From: Streptomyces olivoverticillatus
GTDB lineage: Bacteria; Actinomycetota; Actinomycetes; Streptomycetales; Streptomycetaceae
Direction of reading: 5' to 3'
Assembly: GCF_014203555.1 (NCBI RefSeq)
Contig: NZ_JACHJH010000004.1
Location: forward strand, 372,001 to 436,000
Length of the DNA stretch: 64,000 nt
This document shows, one piece after another, positions 28,047 through 36,462 of this stretch. Made by a program: the position numbers and the translations under genes. How positions within the stretch are numbered: the first letter of the stretch is position 1; every line of letters starts with the position of its first letter. Under the pieces are notes generated by a model. The model made no database searches. It was given only the letters and a program-made list of their open reading frames with translations, and was not told the origin of the DNA.

Positions 28047-28059
28047 CGGCCCAGTGTGG

Positions 28060-28074
28060 CTGACGCTCCGTCAG
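28060..28074. promoter_or_regulatory. CTGAC-N5-GTCAG palindrome
   Basis: CTGACGCTCCGTCAG lies 14 bases upstream of the lipoprotein start. Its arms equal those of the site before the MaoC operon (4235-4249), which suggests a shared repressor, or a site type common in Streptomyces. Confidence 0.45.
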
Positions 28075-28131
28075 GTGTATATATGTGCGACGCGGTCCCG
28101 GTCGTCGGCCCGGCGGCCGGGACGGTCCGCC

Positions 28132-28965
28132 TCAGTCCGCGATGAGCCCTTCGCGCAGCTGCGAGAGCGTCCGCGTGAGCAGCCGTGAGACGTGCATCTG
28201 GGAGATGCCGACTTCCTCGCCGATCTGGGACTGGGTCATGTTGGCGAAGAACCGCAGCATGATGATCTGGCGCTCGCGCGGCGGCAGCTTGGCCAGCAGC
28301 GGCTTGAGCGACTCGCGGTACTCCACGCCCTCCAGCGCCGAGTCCTCGTACCCCAGGCGGTCGGCCAGGGAGCCCTCGCCGCCGTCGTCCTCGGGGGAGG
28401 GGGAGTCCAGCGAGGACGCCGTGTAGGCGTTGCCCACGGCCAGGCCGTCGACCACGTCCTCCTCGGAGACGCCCAGGCACAGGGCCAGCTCGGGGACGGT
28501 CGGCGACCGGTCGAGCTTCTGTGCGAGCTCGTCGCTGGCCTTGGTGAGGGCCAGCCGCAGCTCCTGCAGTCGCCGCGGGACCCGCACCGACCAGCTGGTG
28601 TCGCGGAAGAAGCGCTTGATCTCGCCCACGACGGTCGGCATCGCGAACGTCGGGAATTCGACACCCCGTTCGCAGTCGAACCGGTCGATCGCCTTGATCA
28701 GGCCGATCGTGCCGACCTGGACGATGTCCTCCATGGGCTCGTTGCGGCTGCGGAAGCGCGCGGCCGCGTAGCGCACGAGGGGGAGGTTGAGCTCGATGAG
28801 GGTGTCGCGGACGTACGTACGCTCGGCGCTGTCCCGCTCGAGCGTGGCGAGCCGCAGGAACAGGGAGCGGGAGAGGGTGCGGGTGTCGATGGCCTCACAG
28901 TCGTCGAGCACGGCGTGCGGTGCGTCAGTGGCGAGCACCTTCGCGCTGCCCAGGTCTACGGACAT
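28132..28965 (-). CDS. sigN: SigB/SigF-type sigma factor, SigN-like paralogue
   Basis: A 277-residue group 3 sigma factor. It has region 2 with [35 protein letters not shown] and region 4 ending in [11 protein letters not shown]. It is strongly similar to its upstream neighbour but differs in the N-terminus and region 3 (F-F-R-D-T-S-W-S-V-R-V-P). In Streptomyces coelicolor sigF and sigN are adjacent paralogues with this layout, so I assign the downstream one to sigN. Activity is usually controlled by anti-sigma kinases, none of which is encoded nearby. AAGGGGG precedes the ATG. Confidence 0.8.
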   Translation of the reverse strand: MSVDLGSAKVLATDAPHAVLDDCEAIDTRTLSRSLFLRLATLERDSAERTYVRDTLIELNLPLVRYAAARFRSRNEPMEDIVQVGTIGLIKAIDRFDCERGVEFPTFAMPTVVGEIKRFFRDTSWSVRVPRRLQELRLALTKASDELAQKLDRSPTVPELALCLGVSEEDVVDGLAVGNAYTASSLDSPSPEDDGGEGSLADRLGYEDSALEGVEYRESLKPLLAKLPPRERQIIMLRFFANMTQSQIGEEVGISQMHVSRLLTRTLSQLREGLIAD

Positions 28966-29166
28966 GCCACCCCCTTGAGGTCGCGGACGGGATCACAGCG
29001 GCCCCCTGGCCGAGGGCACGGCCGAGGGCGTTCAGCCTCCACCTGAATACCGGAGGCTGCGCTGCGGCAAACGCAGTTCCTGCAGAATGTCACATGTCGG
29101 CAACGCGCTGTAGCGTCAAGTCGACTTATCTTCCCCGGGACCTCGGGGCGGGGTCACCCGGGAGGG

Positions 29167-30075
29167 TTAGGCGTCGATTCGATTTGCGGAACGCAGCCGG
29201 GCGAAGCTCCGTGAGAGTAGCCGGGACACATGCATCTGCGACACCCCCAGCTCCGCGCTGATCTGGGACTGCGTCAAATTGCTGTAGTAGCGCAGTAGGA
29301 GGATGCGCTGTTCGCGCTCCGGCAGCTGTACGAGCAGGTGGCGTACGAGATCGCGGTGCTCGACCCCGGCCAGCGCCGGGTCCTCGTAGCCCAGCCGGTC
29401 CAGCAGTCCCGGCAGCCCGTCGCCCTCCTGGGCGGCTTCCAGCGAGGTCGCGTGGTACGAGCGGCCCGCTTCGATGCAGGCCAGCACCTCGTCCTCGCCG
29501 ATCTTGAGCCGCTCGGCGATCTCGGCGGTCGTCGGGGACCGCCCGTGCAGCACCGTCAGGTCCTCGGTGGCGCCGTTGACCTGCACCCACAGCTCGTGGA
29601 GGCGGCGCGGGACGTGCACGGTGCGGACGTTGTCGCGGAAGTACCGCTTGATCTCGCCGACCACGGTCGGCATCGCGAAGGTCGGGAACTGCACCCCGCG
29701 GGCGGGGTCGAACCGGTCGATGGCGTTGATCAGCCCGATGGTGCCGACCTGGACCACGTCCTCCATGGGCTCGTTGCGGCTGCGAAAGCGCGCCGCCGCG
29801 TACCGCACGAGCGGAAGGTTGGCTTCGATCAGGGCGGCGCGCACGCGGGCGTGCTCGGGCGTGCCCGGCTCCAGGCCGGCGAACTCCTTGAAGAGCACCT
29901 GGGTCAGGGCTCGCGCGTCGGCGCCCCTGCTCTCCCGGGTGCGGGGGGCCTCGGCGGGGACGTCGGTCTCGCCGCGGTGGGGGTCCTCGGGGGCGTCGGT
30001 GCGATCCGCTTCTCCGTCGGGTTCTTCGCGTCGGAGAGGGGCTTCGGGCGCTGTACGGGCCGGCACGGTCACCAC
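29167..30075 (-). CDS. sigF: Sporulation sigma factor SigF
   Basis: A 302-residue group 3 sigma factor. After an acidic, poorly conserved N-terminus (~65 residues) the core reads [30 protein letters not shown] and [12 protein letters not shown], matching Streptomyces SigF, which acts in late spore maturation. Several GTG codons (30075, 30072, 30066) compete for the start; AAGGGG lies immediately before the first two, so the exact start is uncertain by three codons. It is followed by the paralogue at 28132 across a 201-base gap, which should hold a separate promoter. Confidence 0.82.
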   Translation of the reverse strand: MVTVPARTAPEAPLRREEPDGEADRTDAPEDPHRGETDVPAEAPRTRESRGADARALTQVLFKEFAGLEPGTPEHARVRAALIEANLPLVRYAAARFRSRNEPMEDVVQVGTIGLINAIDRFDPARGVQFPTFAMPTVVGEIKRYFRDNVRTVHVPRRLHELWVQVNGATEDLTVLHGRSPTTAEIAERLKIGEDEVLACIEAGRSYHATSLEAAQEGDGLPGLLDRLGYEDPALAGVEHRDLVRHLLVQLPEREQRILLLRYYSNLTQSQISAELGVSQMHVSRLLSRSFARLRSANRIDA

Positions 30076-30186
30076 CCCTTCACGGTCCCTTCACGGTTCA
30101 ACTCATCCTGCAAAAGCGGTCATAGCATCACAAGACATGTGCACTGTGTGCAAGCACCGCATAACGTCGTGTTGACGACGAAAAGC

Positions 30187-30213
30187 GGCCCCTCACCACG
30201 ATGGTGAGGGGCC
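30187..30213 (-). terminator. Terminator hairpin after the Dabb gene
   Basis: GGCCCCTCACC pairs perfectly with GGTGAGGGGCC around a 5-base loop, and on the minus strand it is followed by a short T run. Confidence 0.8.
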
Positions 30214-30248
30214 GGGAGACGCATGCGCCGGGGGCGCGACGCAGGAGG

Positions 30249-30542
30249 TCAGAAGGGATAGTCGGCAATCACCCAGGTGGCGAATTCGCGCCACTGGCCG
30301 ACGCCCGCTTGGTGGGCCGGGTGGTCGAGGTAGCGCTGGAGCGCCTCGGTGTCCTCGACGGAGGAGTTGATGGCGTAGTCGTACGCGATCGGCCGGTCCG
30401 AGACGTTCCAGCCGCACTCCCACGAGCGCAGCTCCGGGATCTGTCCGCCGAGTTCCTCGAACGCCTGCACGCCGGCGACCACGCGCGGGTCGTCGCGCTC
30501 GACGCCCTCGTTGAGCTTGAACAGGACGAGGTGGCGGATCAT
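30249..30542 (-). CDS. Dabb-family (dimeric alpha-beta barrel) protein
   Basis: A 97-residue protein beginning M-I-R-H-L-V-L-F-K, with Y-D-Y-A-I-N-S-S-V-E-D and Y-L-D-H-P-A-H-Q later, the signature of Dabb/stress-responsive ferredoxin-like-fold proteins. These small dimers often bind hydrophobic ligands or catalyse simple cyclisations; the role here is unknown. It is followed by a perfect terminator hairpin and preceded by a 54-codon gene on the same strand, 39 bases away. Confidence 0.85.
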   Translation of the reverse strand: MIRHLVLFKLNEGVERDDPRVVAGVQAFEELGGQIPELRSWECGWNVSDRPIAYDYAINSSVEDTEALQRYLDHPAHQAGVGQWREFATWVIADYPF

Positions 30543-30581
30543 GGGTGCTGCCTTCGCTGCTGGTCGGTGCGGACGGTCGGC

Positions 30582-30746
30582 TCAGTTGATCAGATGGGTC
30601 ATGAACTCGCCGATGCTCTTGGCGGCGTCCGAGATCCCCTCGAACCCTATCTGGACGAGCTCGGCCGACCGGGCGGGGGAGTGGATGATCGTGTACGCCA
30701 CGAAGATGCCGAGGCCCCAGAGCACGACCTTCTTCGTTTGCACCAT
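30582..30746 (-). CDS. Small 54-aa membrane-associated protein
   Basis: A 54-residue protein with a hydrophobic N-terminal segment (V-V-L-W-G-L-G-I-F-V-A-Y-T-I-I) and an amphipathic C-terminal helix (S-D-A-A-K-S-I-G-E-F-M). GGGGAGG stands at a good distance before the ATG, which supports it being real. I know no function. It may share a transcript with the Dabb gene. Confidence 0.65.
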   Translation of the reverse strand: MVQTKKVVLWGLGIFVAYTIIHSPARSAELVQIGFEGISDAAKSIGEFMTHLIN

Positions 30747-31207
30747 GACCCACTGCCTCCCCTGCCGTCCCGTGTGCGGTCGCGAGAGTCTATCCGTGCA
30801 ACCGTGCGAATGGACGTATGGCCGAATCCCATGGGCGTGGCGCGTTGACGTCGCCGCGGAGCGGGGGCCGGGTGGCGGACCGCACGTCCTCGCGCCGTAT
30901 TCAAGGCCATAAGCCCCTGCAGACGGGGCCCTTCGCCCGCCCGGCGGGCCCGCGGCGGGGGCGGAGGATGGTTGCGGGCCCGCGGACCTGGCAGCGATCC
31001 GCCGGGCCGAGACACGGCCCCGCACTGTGGGGTCCGGCCGCGCATCCCCCGTCCGCAGGCCGGACTTGCCGGGCCGTGTCCTCGCCGGGGGAAGCGGCGC
31101 CCTCCCCCGATGCCGCTTCCCCCGGCCCGGAAGGTGAGAGCCGGCCGTCGCCGGGGCACCAGAAAGGCACACGGTGTGCCCGGCGAGAGAAGGCGGTGAG
31201 GTTGGCC
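30747..31207. other. Intergenic region, 461 bases
   Basis: A GC-rich stretch between divergent genes. Longer open frames cross it, but none has a ribosome site or recognisable content. Near 31150-31190 an imperfect hairpin (CCGGGGCAC / GTGTGCCCGG) lies just before the STAS gene. No clear promoter hexamers were seen. Confidence 0.45.
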
Positions 31208-31567
31208 ATGGGGGTCTACGAGCCCGCCTTCAGCCTGCGGGAGCGCGTGGTGCGGGGAGCGGTCGTCGTCGAACTGACCGGAGAAATCGACATCCTGGCC
31301 GAGCAGCGGCTGGCCCCCTTGCTGGAGGCACTGGCCGGGCGGTCCCGGGAGGTGCTCGTGATCGACCTGCGGCACGTGACGTTCATCGACGCGAGCGGCG
31401 TGCGGCTGCTGCTGCGGGCGCGCGACCGGGTGGTGCGCGGCGGCGGGCGGCTGCGGGTCGTGCGCGGCGGCGCCACGGTGGCGAAGGTGATCCGCATCGC
31501 GGGCGTGGAGCCCGCCTTCACCTGGCTGGACGGCTTCCCCGCCGCCCTGGGCGGCGTCCCGGCCTAG
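31208..31567 (+). CDS. STAS-domain anti-sigma-factor antagonist
   Basis: A 119-residue SpoIIAA-like protein. The fold reads V-V-V-E-L-T-G-E-I-D, then V-L-V-I-D-L-R-H-V-T-F-I-D-A-S-G-V-R-L-L with the phosphorylatable Ser in D-A-S-G. Such proteins release group 3 sigma factors by binding the anti-sigma kinase, so a link with the SigF-like factors 1-2 kb away is plausible though not shown. A GTG four codons upstream is a possible alternative start. Its TAG stop is formed by the end of the repeat at 31565. Confidence 0.87.
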   Translation: MGVYEPAFSLRERVVRGAVVVELTGEIDILAEQRLAPLLEALAGRSREVLVIDLRHVTFIDASGVRLLLRARDRVVRGGGRLRVVRGGATVAKVIRIAGVEPAFTWLDGFPAALGGVPA

Positions 31568-31780
31568 GGCGTGTCCGATGGGTCGGCACAGGCCCCGCGA
31601 CTCCCCCAGCTACCGCTGGGAGGTGCCCCCAGCACGGCACCTCGCTGCGTTGTCGCACGACCCGAGTACGCCCAGTACGCGGGTCATGCTCCGCCTCGCG
31701 ATGCTCCCCCAGCTACCGCTGGGAGGTGCCCCCAGCGCCAGACGCCGCGGGGCCCGCACTGACCCACCGGACACGCCCTA
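31565..31780. repeat. MITE-like 216-bp repeat, copy 2
   Basis: It has the same length and design as the copy at 569-784: TAGGGCGTGTCC ends in inverted orientation, two internal CAGCTACCGCTGGGAGG blocks and no coding content. The first TAG (31565-31567) is the stop of the STAS gene and the terminal CTA (31778-31780) is the stop of the convergent AfsR-like gene, so the element exactly fills the space between two convergent genes. Confidence 0.88.
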
Positions 31781-34700
31781 GGACGCCGGTCCGGCGCCCG
31801 GGAACTCCGCCTCCAACTGCGCCTGCACCTCCGCCGCTTCCGCCGCGCCCCGGCTCTCCAGCACCTCGTAGGCCTCCCGCAGGCAGCCCAGACCCGGCCG
31901 CGGCTCGCCCAGCGCGGGCAGCGCACGGCCGCGGGCGGCCAGTGCGAGCCCGCGGCAGTACGCGTCCCCCAGCCGCCCCTCGATCTCCAGTGCCCGGTCC
32001 GCGGCGGTCAGGGCCTCCCGGTGCTGGCGCTGGGCCAGCCGGCAGTGGGCCAGCCGCGCCCACAGCAGCGCCTCGCGGCGCGGGTCGGGCACCGGCCCGC
32101 CGGTCGCCAACTCCAGGGCCTCGCGGAAGCGTTCGACGGCGACGGCCGGGCGGTTGGTCCGCAGGTAGACCCAGCCGGCCTGGTGGAGGGCGTGCGCCAG
32201 GGCCGGGGCGTGGCCCGGCTCCCGGGCCCGGTCCACTGCCTCGTTCACCGCCTTCAGCGCCTCCTCGGTGCGGCCCGCGGCCATGGCGGCGCGGCCGGTG
32301 TCCGCGAGCGCCTCGATCGCACAGCTCGCCGCGCCGTCGGCGCGCAGGCGCTCCTCGGCCCGTACGAGCAGGGGCAGCGCCTCCTCGGGGCGGCCCAACG
32401 AGGTGAGGACGACGCCCAGTTCGTGCGAGGCGAGGGTGACGGTGAGGCCGTCGCCCGCCGCCTCGGCCATGCGCAGGCTCGCGCGCAGGTCGCGCTCCGC
32501 GCGTTCGTAGGTGTCCGGGCCGTGGTGGGGCGCGCCGAGCAGCCGCAGGAGGCGGGCGGCGACGGCGTCGTCCCCGGCTTGCCGGGCCCGCTCCAGCGCC
32601 TGCCCGGCGGGCTCCTCCACGTCGCGGTGGCGGGCGGTGCCGGAGGTCAGCTGCGCCCAGATGGTCAGCAGGTCTGCCGCGGGCCGCAGCGCGCCGGGGA
32701 CGTCGAGGGCGAGCAACTGCCGCACGGTGGCGAGGAGGTAGGGGTGGGTGTCGTGCAGCCAGGCGCGGGCGCCGGCGACGTCGTGCAGCGGCCGCCCGGT
32801 GGTCGCCAGGCGATGGTGCAGGTGGCGGGGGAGCGGGCTGTCGGGGCGGGTGCGCAGCAGCGCGGTGACGGCCGTGGCGAGGTGGTGGTCGAGCAGCCGC
32901 AGCAGCGCGGCGTCCCGGACCGGGGGGCTGTCGGTGCGTTCGCTCTGCTGGCGGGCGGATCGTTTCACCAGGTCGTGGTGGCCGTAGCGGCCCGGCCCGG
33001 CGGTCTCGACCAGCCCGGCCGCGACGAGGTCGCGGGCGAGGGCTTCGGCCGTGGCCTCGTCGGTCTCCAGGAGCGCGGCCGCGACGGCGGCGTCGAAGGA
33101 GCGCACGTCGGGCAGTGCCGTGAGCCGGAACGCCCGTGCGGCGTCCGGCCCGAGGGCGGCGTAGGCGATGCGGCAGGCGGCCTCGACGGCGAGCCCGTCG
33201 CCCTCGCGGAGCTCCGCGAGCCGTTTGCGCTCGTCCTCCAGCGCGCTCGCGAGCCCGGCGGCATCGGTGAACGCCCCGGCGGCGAGCTGCGCGCGGGCGA
33301 TGCGCAGCGCGAGGGGCAGACCGTCGCAGGCGGCGACGAGGGCATGCGCGGCGGCGGGCGCCGGGCCGGGTCGGTCGGGCCGTTCGCCGCCGGCGTCCGG
33401 GCTGTGCGCCTGCGGGCTTTCGCTGCCGGCTCCATGGTCCGGCGCGCCGAGGCCCGCGCGGGCGCCGGGTGTCGCTTCGGCCTGGGCTCCCGGGACTTCG
33501 GCACGCGCTTGCCGCTCCTCGCTGCCGGCTCCCTGGTCCGGCGCGCCGAGGCCCGCGCGGGCGCCGGGTGTCGCTTCGGCCTGGGCTCCCGGGACTTCGG
33601 CACGCGCCTGCCGCTCCTCGCTGCCGGCCTCCCGGTCCGGCGCGCCGAGGCCCGCCCGGCCCCCGGCCCCCGCCGCCCTCAGCAGTGCCTCGGCCTCCTC
33701 CTCCGGCAGGGGGCCCACCTCGATCACCTGGGCCCCCGGTGGTGTGCCCTGCGGGCAGCCGGTGGCCAGGACCGCGCACGTCGAGCCGCCCGGCATCAGG
33801 CGCAGGATCTGGTCGGCGTCCCGGGCGTCGTCCAGGAGGATCAGCATCCGGCGGCCCGTGGTCAGGGAGCGGTACAGGGCCGTGCGGCGCTCCGGGCCCT
33901 CCGGCATCGACTCGTCGGTGACGCCGAGTTCGCGGAGCAGGTGCCCCGGTGCGTCCAGGGCCTCGCCCCGCAGGTCCACATGGATCCGCCCGTCGGGCAG
34001 GGCGCCCCGCAGCGCGTACGCCGTGTGCACGGCCAGCGCGGTCTTGCCTGCGCCGCCGGGGCCGGTGAGGACGGCGAGGGGGGTGCCGCGCCCGCCGCCG
34101 GGGGCCAGGGCCTCGCGCACGCGGGCGACGGTCTCCGCGCGGCCGGTGAAGCCGGCCACGTCCGGCGGGAAGCAGTCGGCCGCGGCCGGCGCCGCGACGG
34201 CGACGGCGACGGGGGCGGCCGCGAGCGCCGGGTCGCCCGCCAGCACCCGTTCGTGGAGGCGGCCGAGCTCGGGCCCGGGTTCGACGCCGAGCTTCTCCGC
34301 CAGCAGCCGCCGGGCGTCGGCGTAGACGGCGAGCGCCTCGGCCTGCCGGCCGGCCCGGTGCAGGGCCAGCATGAGCAGGGCGCGCGGCCGCTCGCGCAGC
34401 GGGTCCTCGGCGGCGAGCGCCCGCAGGTCGGCGACCACCGCTTCGTGCCGCCCCAGGGCGAGCGCGCAGTCCAGCAGGTCCTCGCGGGCGGCCAGGCGCA
34501 GTTCGGCGAGGCGGGCCCGCTCCCGTTCGGCGTACGGGCCGGGCAGTCCGGCCAGTGCGGTGCCCTCCCACAGCCGCAGGGCGCAGGTCAGCCGCTCGTG
34601 CGCACCGGTCGTGTCCCCGGCGCGCCGGGCGGAGGCGGCGGCCGTCAGGTGGTCCTGGAAGACGGCGGCGTCCAGTGCGCCGTCCTCGGCGCGCACCGCG

Positions 34701-35017
34701 AAGCCGCCGCCTGCCGAGACCAGCAGCTGGGCGCGGCCCCGGGGCGGCCGGTCGGGTTCCAGGGTGGCGCGCAGCCGGGAGACGTACGAGCGCAGGGTGG
34801 TCACCGCCCGCTGCGGCGGGGCGTCGCCCCACAGGGCGCCGACGAACTCGGAGACGGACAGCGGCCGCCCGTCGCGCAGCAGCAGGATCGCGAGCGCCGC
34901 CCGCTGCTGCGGGGAGCCCAGCTGCAGCGGCTGCCCGTCCCGCTCGGCCCGCACCGGGCCGAGCACGTGGAAGCGCAGGCCCGGCCCGGCGCTCGTGCCG
35001 TCGTTCTCGCTGTGCAT
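31778..35017 (-). CDS. AfsR/SARP-family transcriptional regulator with NB-ARC and TPR
   Basis: A 1079-residue regulator. Order of domains: OmpR-like DNA-binding domain (about 13-105, with V-T-T-L-R-S-Y-V-S-R-L-R), bacterial transcriptional activation domain (110-255), NB-ARC ATPase with P-loop L-T-G-P-G-G-A-G-K-T and Walker B-like M-L-I-L-L-D-D-A, then TPR-type repeats to the end. The NB-ARC part is interrupted before its G-L-P-L-A-L motif by an insertion made of 33-residue repeats (see 33421). GAGGAG precedes the ATG. Such proteins activate specialised metabolism; target genes are not evident. Confidence 0.87.
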   Translation of the reverse strand: MHSENDGTSAGPGLRFHVLGPVRAERDGQPLQLGSPQQRAALAILLLRDGRPLSVSEFVGALWGDAPPQRAVTTLRSYVSRLRATLEPDRPPRGRAQLLVSAGGGFAVRAEDGALDAAVFQDHLTAAASARRAGDTTGAHERLTCALRLWEGTALAGLPGPYAERERARLAELRLAAREDLLDCALALGRHEAVVADLRALAAEDPLRERPRALLMLALHRAGRQAEALAVYADARRLLAEKLGVEPGPELGRLHERVLAGDPALAAAPVAVAVAAPAAADCFPPDVAGFTGRAETVARVREALAPGGGRGTPLAVLTGPGGAGKTALAVHTAYALRGALPDGRIHVDLRGEALDAPGHLLRELGVTDESMPEGPERRTALYRSLTTGRRMLILLDDARDADQILRLMPGGSTCAVLATGCPQGTPPGAQVIEVGPLPEEEAEALLRAAGAGGRAGLGAPDREAGSEERQARAEVPGAQAEATPGARAGLGAPDQGAGSEERQARAEVPGAQAEATPGARAGLGAPDHGAGSESPQAHSPDAGGERPDRPGPAPAAAHALVAACDGLPLALRIARAQLAAGAFTDAAGLASALEDERKRLAELREGDGLAVEAACRIAYAALGPDAARAFRLTALPDVRSFDAAVAAALLETDEATAEALARDLVAAGLVETAGPGRYGHHDLVKRSARQQSERTDSPPVRDAALLRLLDHHLATAVTALLRTRPDSPLPRHLHHRLATTGRPLHDVAGARAWLHDTHPYLLATVRQLLALDVPGALRPAADLLTIWAQLTSGTARHRDVEEPAGQALERARQAGDDAVAARLLRLLGAPHHGPDTYERAERDLRASLRMAEAAGDGLTVTLASHELGVVLTSLGRPEEALPLLVRAEERLRADGAASCAIEALADTGRAAMAAGRTEEALKAVNEAVDRAREPGHAPALAHALHQAGWVYLRTNRPAVAVERFREALELATGGPVPDPRREALLWARLAHCRLAQRQHREALTAADRALEIEGRLGDAYCRGLALAARGRALPALGEPRPGLGCLREAYEVLESRGAAEAAEVQAQLEAEFPGAGPAS
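33421..33658. repeat. 99-bp in-frame minisatellite inside the AfsR-like gene
   Basis: Two nearly identical 99-bp units (33441-33539 and 33540-33638) with partial copies on both sides encode a 33-residue acidic/Ala-rich unit starting R-A-G-L-G-A-P-D. The unit length keeps the frame. The repeats sit between the E-A-E-A-L-L and G-L-P-L-A-L motifs of the NB-ARC domain. Confidence 0.9.
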
Positions 35018-35136
35018 GGGCCGGCCGCTCCTCGCTGCTGTGACGTGGTTCGACGATGCGCACAGTACCGGCGGGACGGCAGCCTTCCCCGGAACCGGCG
35101 GGTGCGTGGCGCACGCTCCCGCCGGCCCCGGGCGGC

Positions 35137-36462
35137 TCAGGAGGAGGACTGCACCAGGCGCAGCAGGGACGACGCCAGCCGGTCCACCTCCTCGGCGGTG
35201 TTGTAGAGCGCGAGCGAGGCCCGGGCCGCGCTCTCGACGCCGTAGTGCCGCAGGGAGGGCTGGGCGCAGTGGTGTCCGGCGCGGATGGCGATGCCTTCCG
35301 CGTCGAGCCACCGGGCGACCTCCGCCGGGTCCCGGCCCGCGAGGGTGAAGGTGAGCACGGCGATCTTCCCGGGTGCCGAGCCGAGGATCTCCAGTCCCGG
35401 CACGGCGGCCAGCGCCTGCTCCGCGTGGGCCAGCAGCGCCGTCTCGTACGCGGCGACGGCCTGCCGGTCGAAGGAGGTCAGCCAGTCGATCGCCGCGTGC
35501 AGGCCGACGACGCCGGCGATGTGCCCGGTGCCGGCCTCGAAGCAGTGCGGCACGGGCGCGAAGGTGCTGCCGGTGAAGTCGACCTGGTCGATCATGTTGC
35601 CGCCGCCCTGCCACGGCGGCATGGCGGCGAGCACCTCCGGCTTCCCGTAGAGCGCGCCGATCCCGGTCGGGCCGAACAGCTTGTGCCCGGAGAAGACGTA
35701 GAAGTCGGCACCCAACTCCTCGACGTCCACGGGGAAGTGGGCCACCGCCTGCGCCCCGTCCACCAGCACCTTGGCCCCGTACCGGTGGGCCAGCGCCGTC
35801 ATCTCGCGCACCGGCGGCACCGTGCCCAGCACGTTCGACGCCTGGCTGACGGCGACGAGCCGGGTGCGGAAGGAGAGCAGGTCGGCGAAGGCGTCCTGGT
35901 CGATGGCGCCGTCCGCCGTGAGCGGGACGGGCACGACCCGGGCGCGCTTCTCCTTGGCGATCATCTGCCAGGGCACGATGTCGGAGTGGTGCTCCAGCAC
36001 GGGCACGAGGATCTCGTCGCCCGGCCCGAGGCTGGCCCGCCCCCAGGTCTGGGCGACGAGGTTGACCGCCTCGGTGGTGCCGCGGGTGAAGACGATGCTC
36101 TCGGGCGACGCGGCGCCGAGGAAGCCGGCGACCGCCGCCCGCCCCCCTTCGTAGGCCTCCGTGGCCTCGCGGGCCATGGTGTGCGCGCCGCGGTGGATGT
36201 TGGAGTTGGCGGCGCTGTAGTAGGCGCCGAGGGCCTCGACGACCTGGCGGGGCTTCTGGGTGGTCGCCCCGTTGTCCAGCCAGACCAGCGGCCGGCCGTT
36301 CACGGTCCGGTGCAGGACCGGGACGTCGCGCCGGGCGTCCTGGGGGTCGAAGCCGGCCCTGCGCGGCGGGGACGCCGCCGGGGGCGCGGAAGGAGGCTCG
36401 TACGGGGCCGCGGACGAAGGCTCGTACGCGGCCCGGTACGCCCCGACGTCAGGCGTAGTCAT
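35137..36462 (-). CDS. SufS-like cysteine desulfurase, probable encapsulin cargo
   Basis: A 441-residue PLP enzyme that frees sulfur from L-cysteine as an enzyme persulfide. It has W-L-D-N-G-A-T-T, F-S-G-H-K-L-F-G-P with PLP Lys261, and R-A-G-H-H-C-A-Q-P with catalytic Cys399. The first ~45 residues are an extra Pro/Ala/Ser/Tyr-rich tail absent from ordinary SufS; in family 2 encapsulin systems such a disordered N-terminus directs the desulfurase into the shell. The start lies 14 bases inside the end of the shell gene, so translation is coupled. No sufBCD genes are near, which argues for a specialised role. Confidence 0.88.
   Translation of the reverse strand: MTTPDVGAYRAAYEPSSAAPYEPPSAPPAASPPRRAGFDPQDARRDVPVLHRTVNGRPLVWLDNGATTQKPRQVVEALGAYYSAANSNIHRGAHTMAREATEAYEGGRAAVAGFLGAASPESIVFTRGTTEAVNLVAQTWGRASLGPGDEILVPVLEHHSDIVPWQMIAKEKRARVVPVPLTADGAIDQDAFADLLSFRTRLVAVSQASNVLGTVPPVREMTALAHRYGAKVLVDGAQAVAHFPVDVEELGADFYVFSGHKLFGPTGIGALYGKPEVLAAMPPWQGGGNMIDQVDFTGSTFAPVPHCFEAGTGHIAGVVGLHAAIDWLTSFDRQAVAAYETALLAHAEQALAAVPGLEILGSAPGKIAVLTFTLAGRDPAEVARWLDAEGIAIRAGHHCAQPSLRHYGVESAARASLALYNTAEEVDRLASSLLRLVQSSS

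Noticed and set aside
30818..31207. Upstream extension of the STAS gene frame
   Set aside because: The added residues are low-complexity and precede the normal STAS start; the ATG at 31208 gives the family length.
32021..35206. A 1061-codon plus-strand open frame
   Set aside because: It is antisense to the AfsR-like gene, whose domains and ribosome site are clear; long antisense frames are normal at this GC content.
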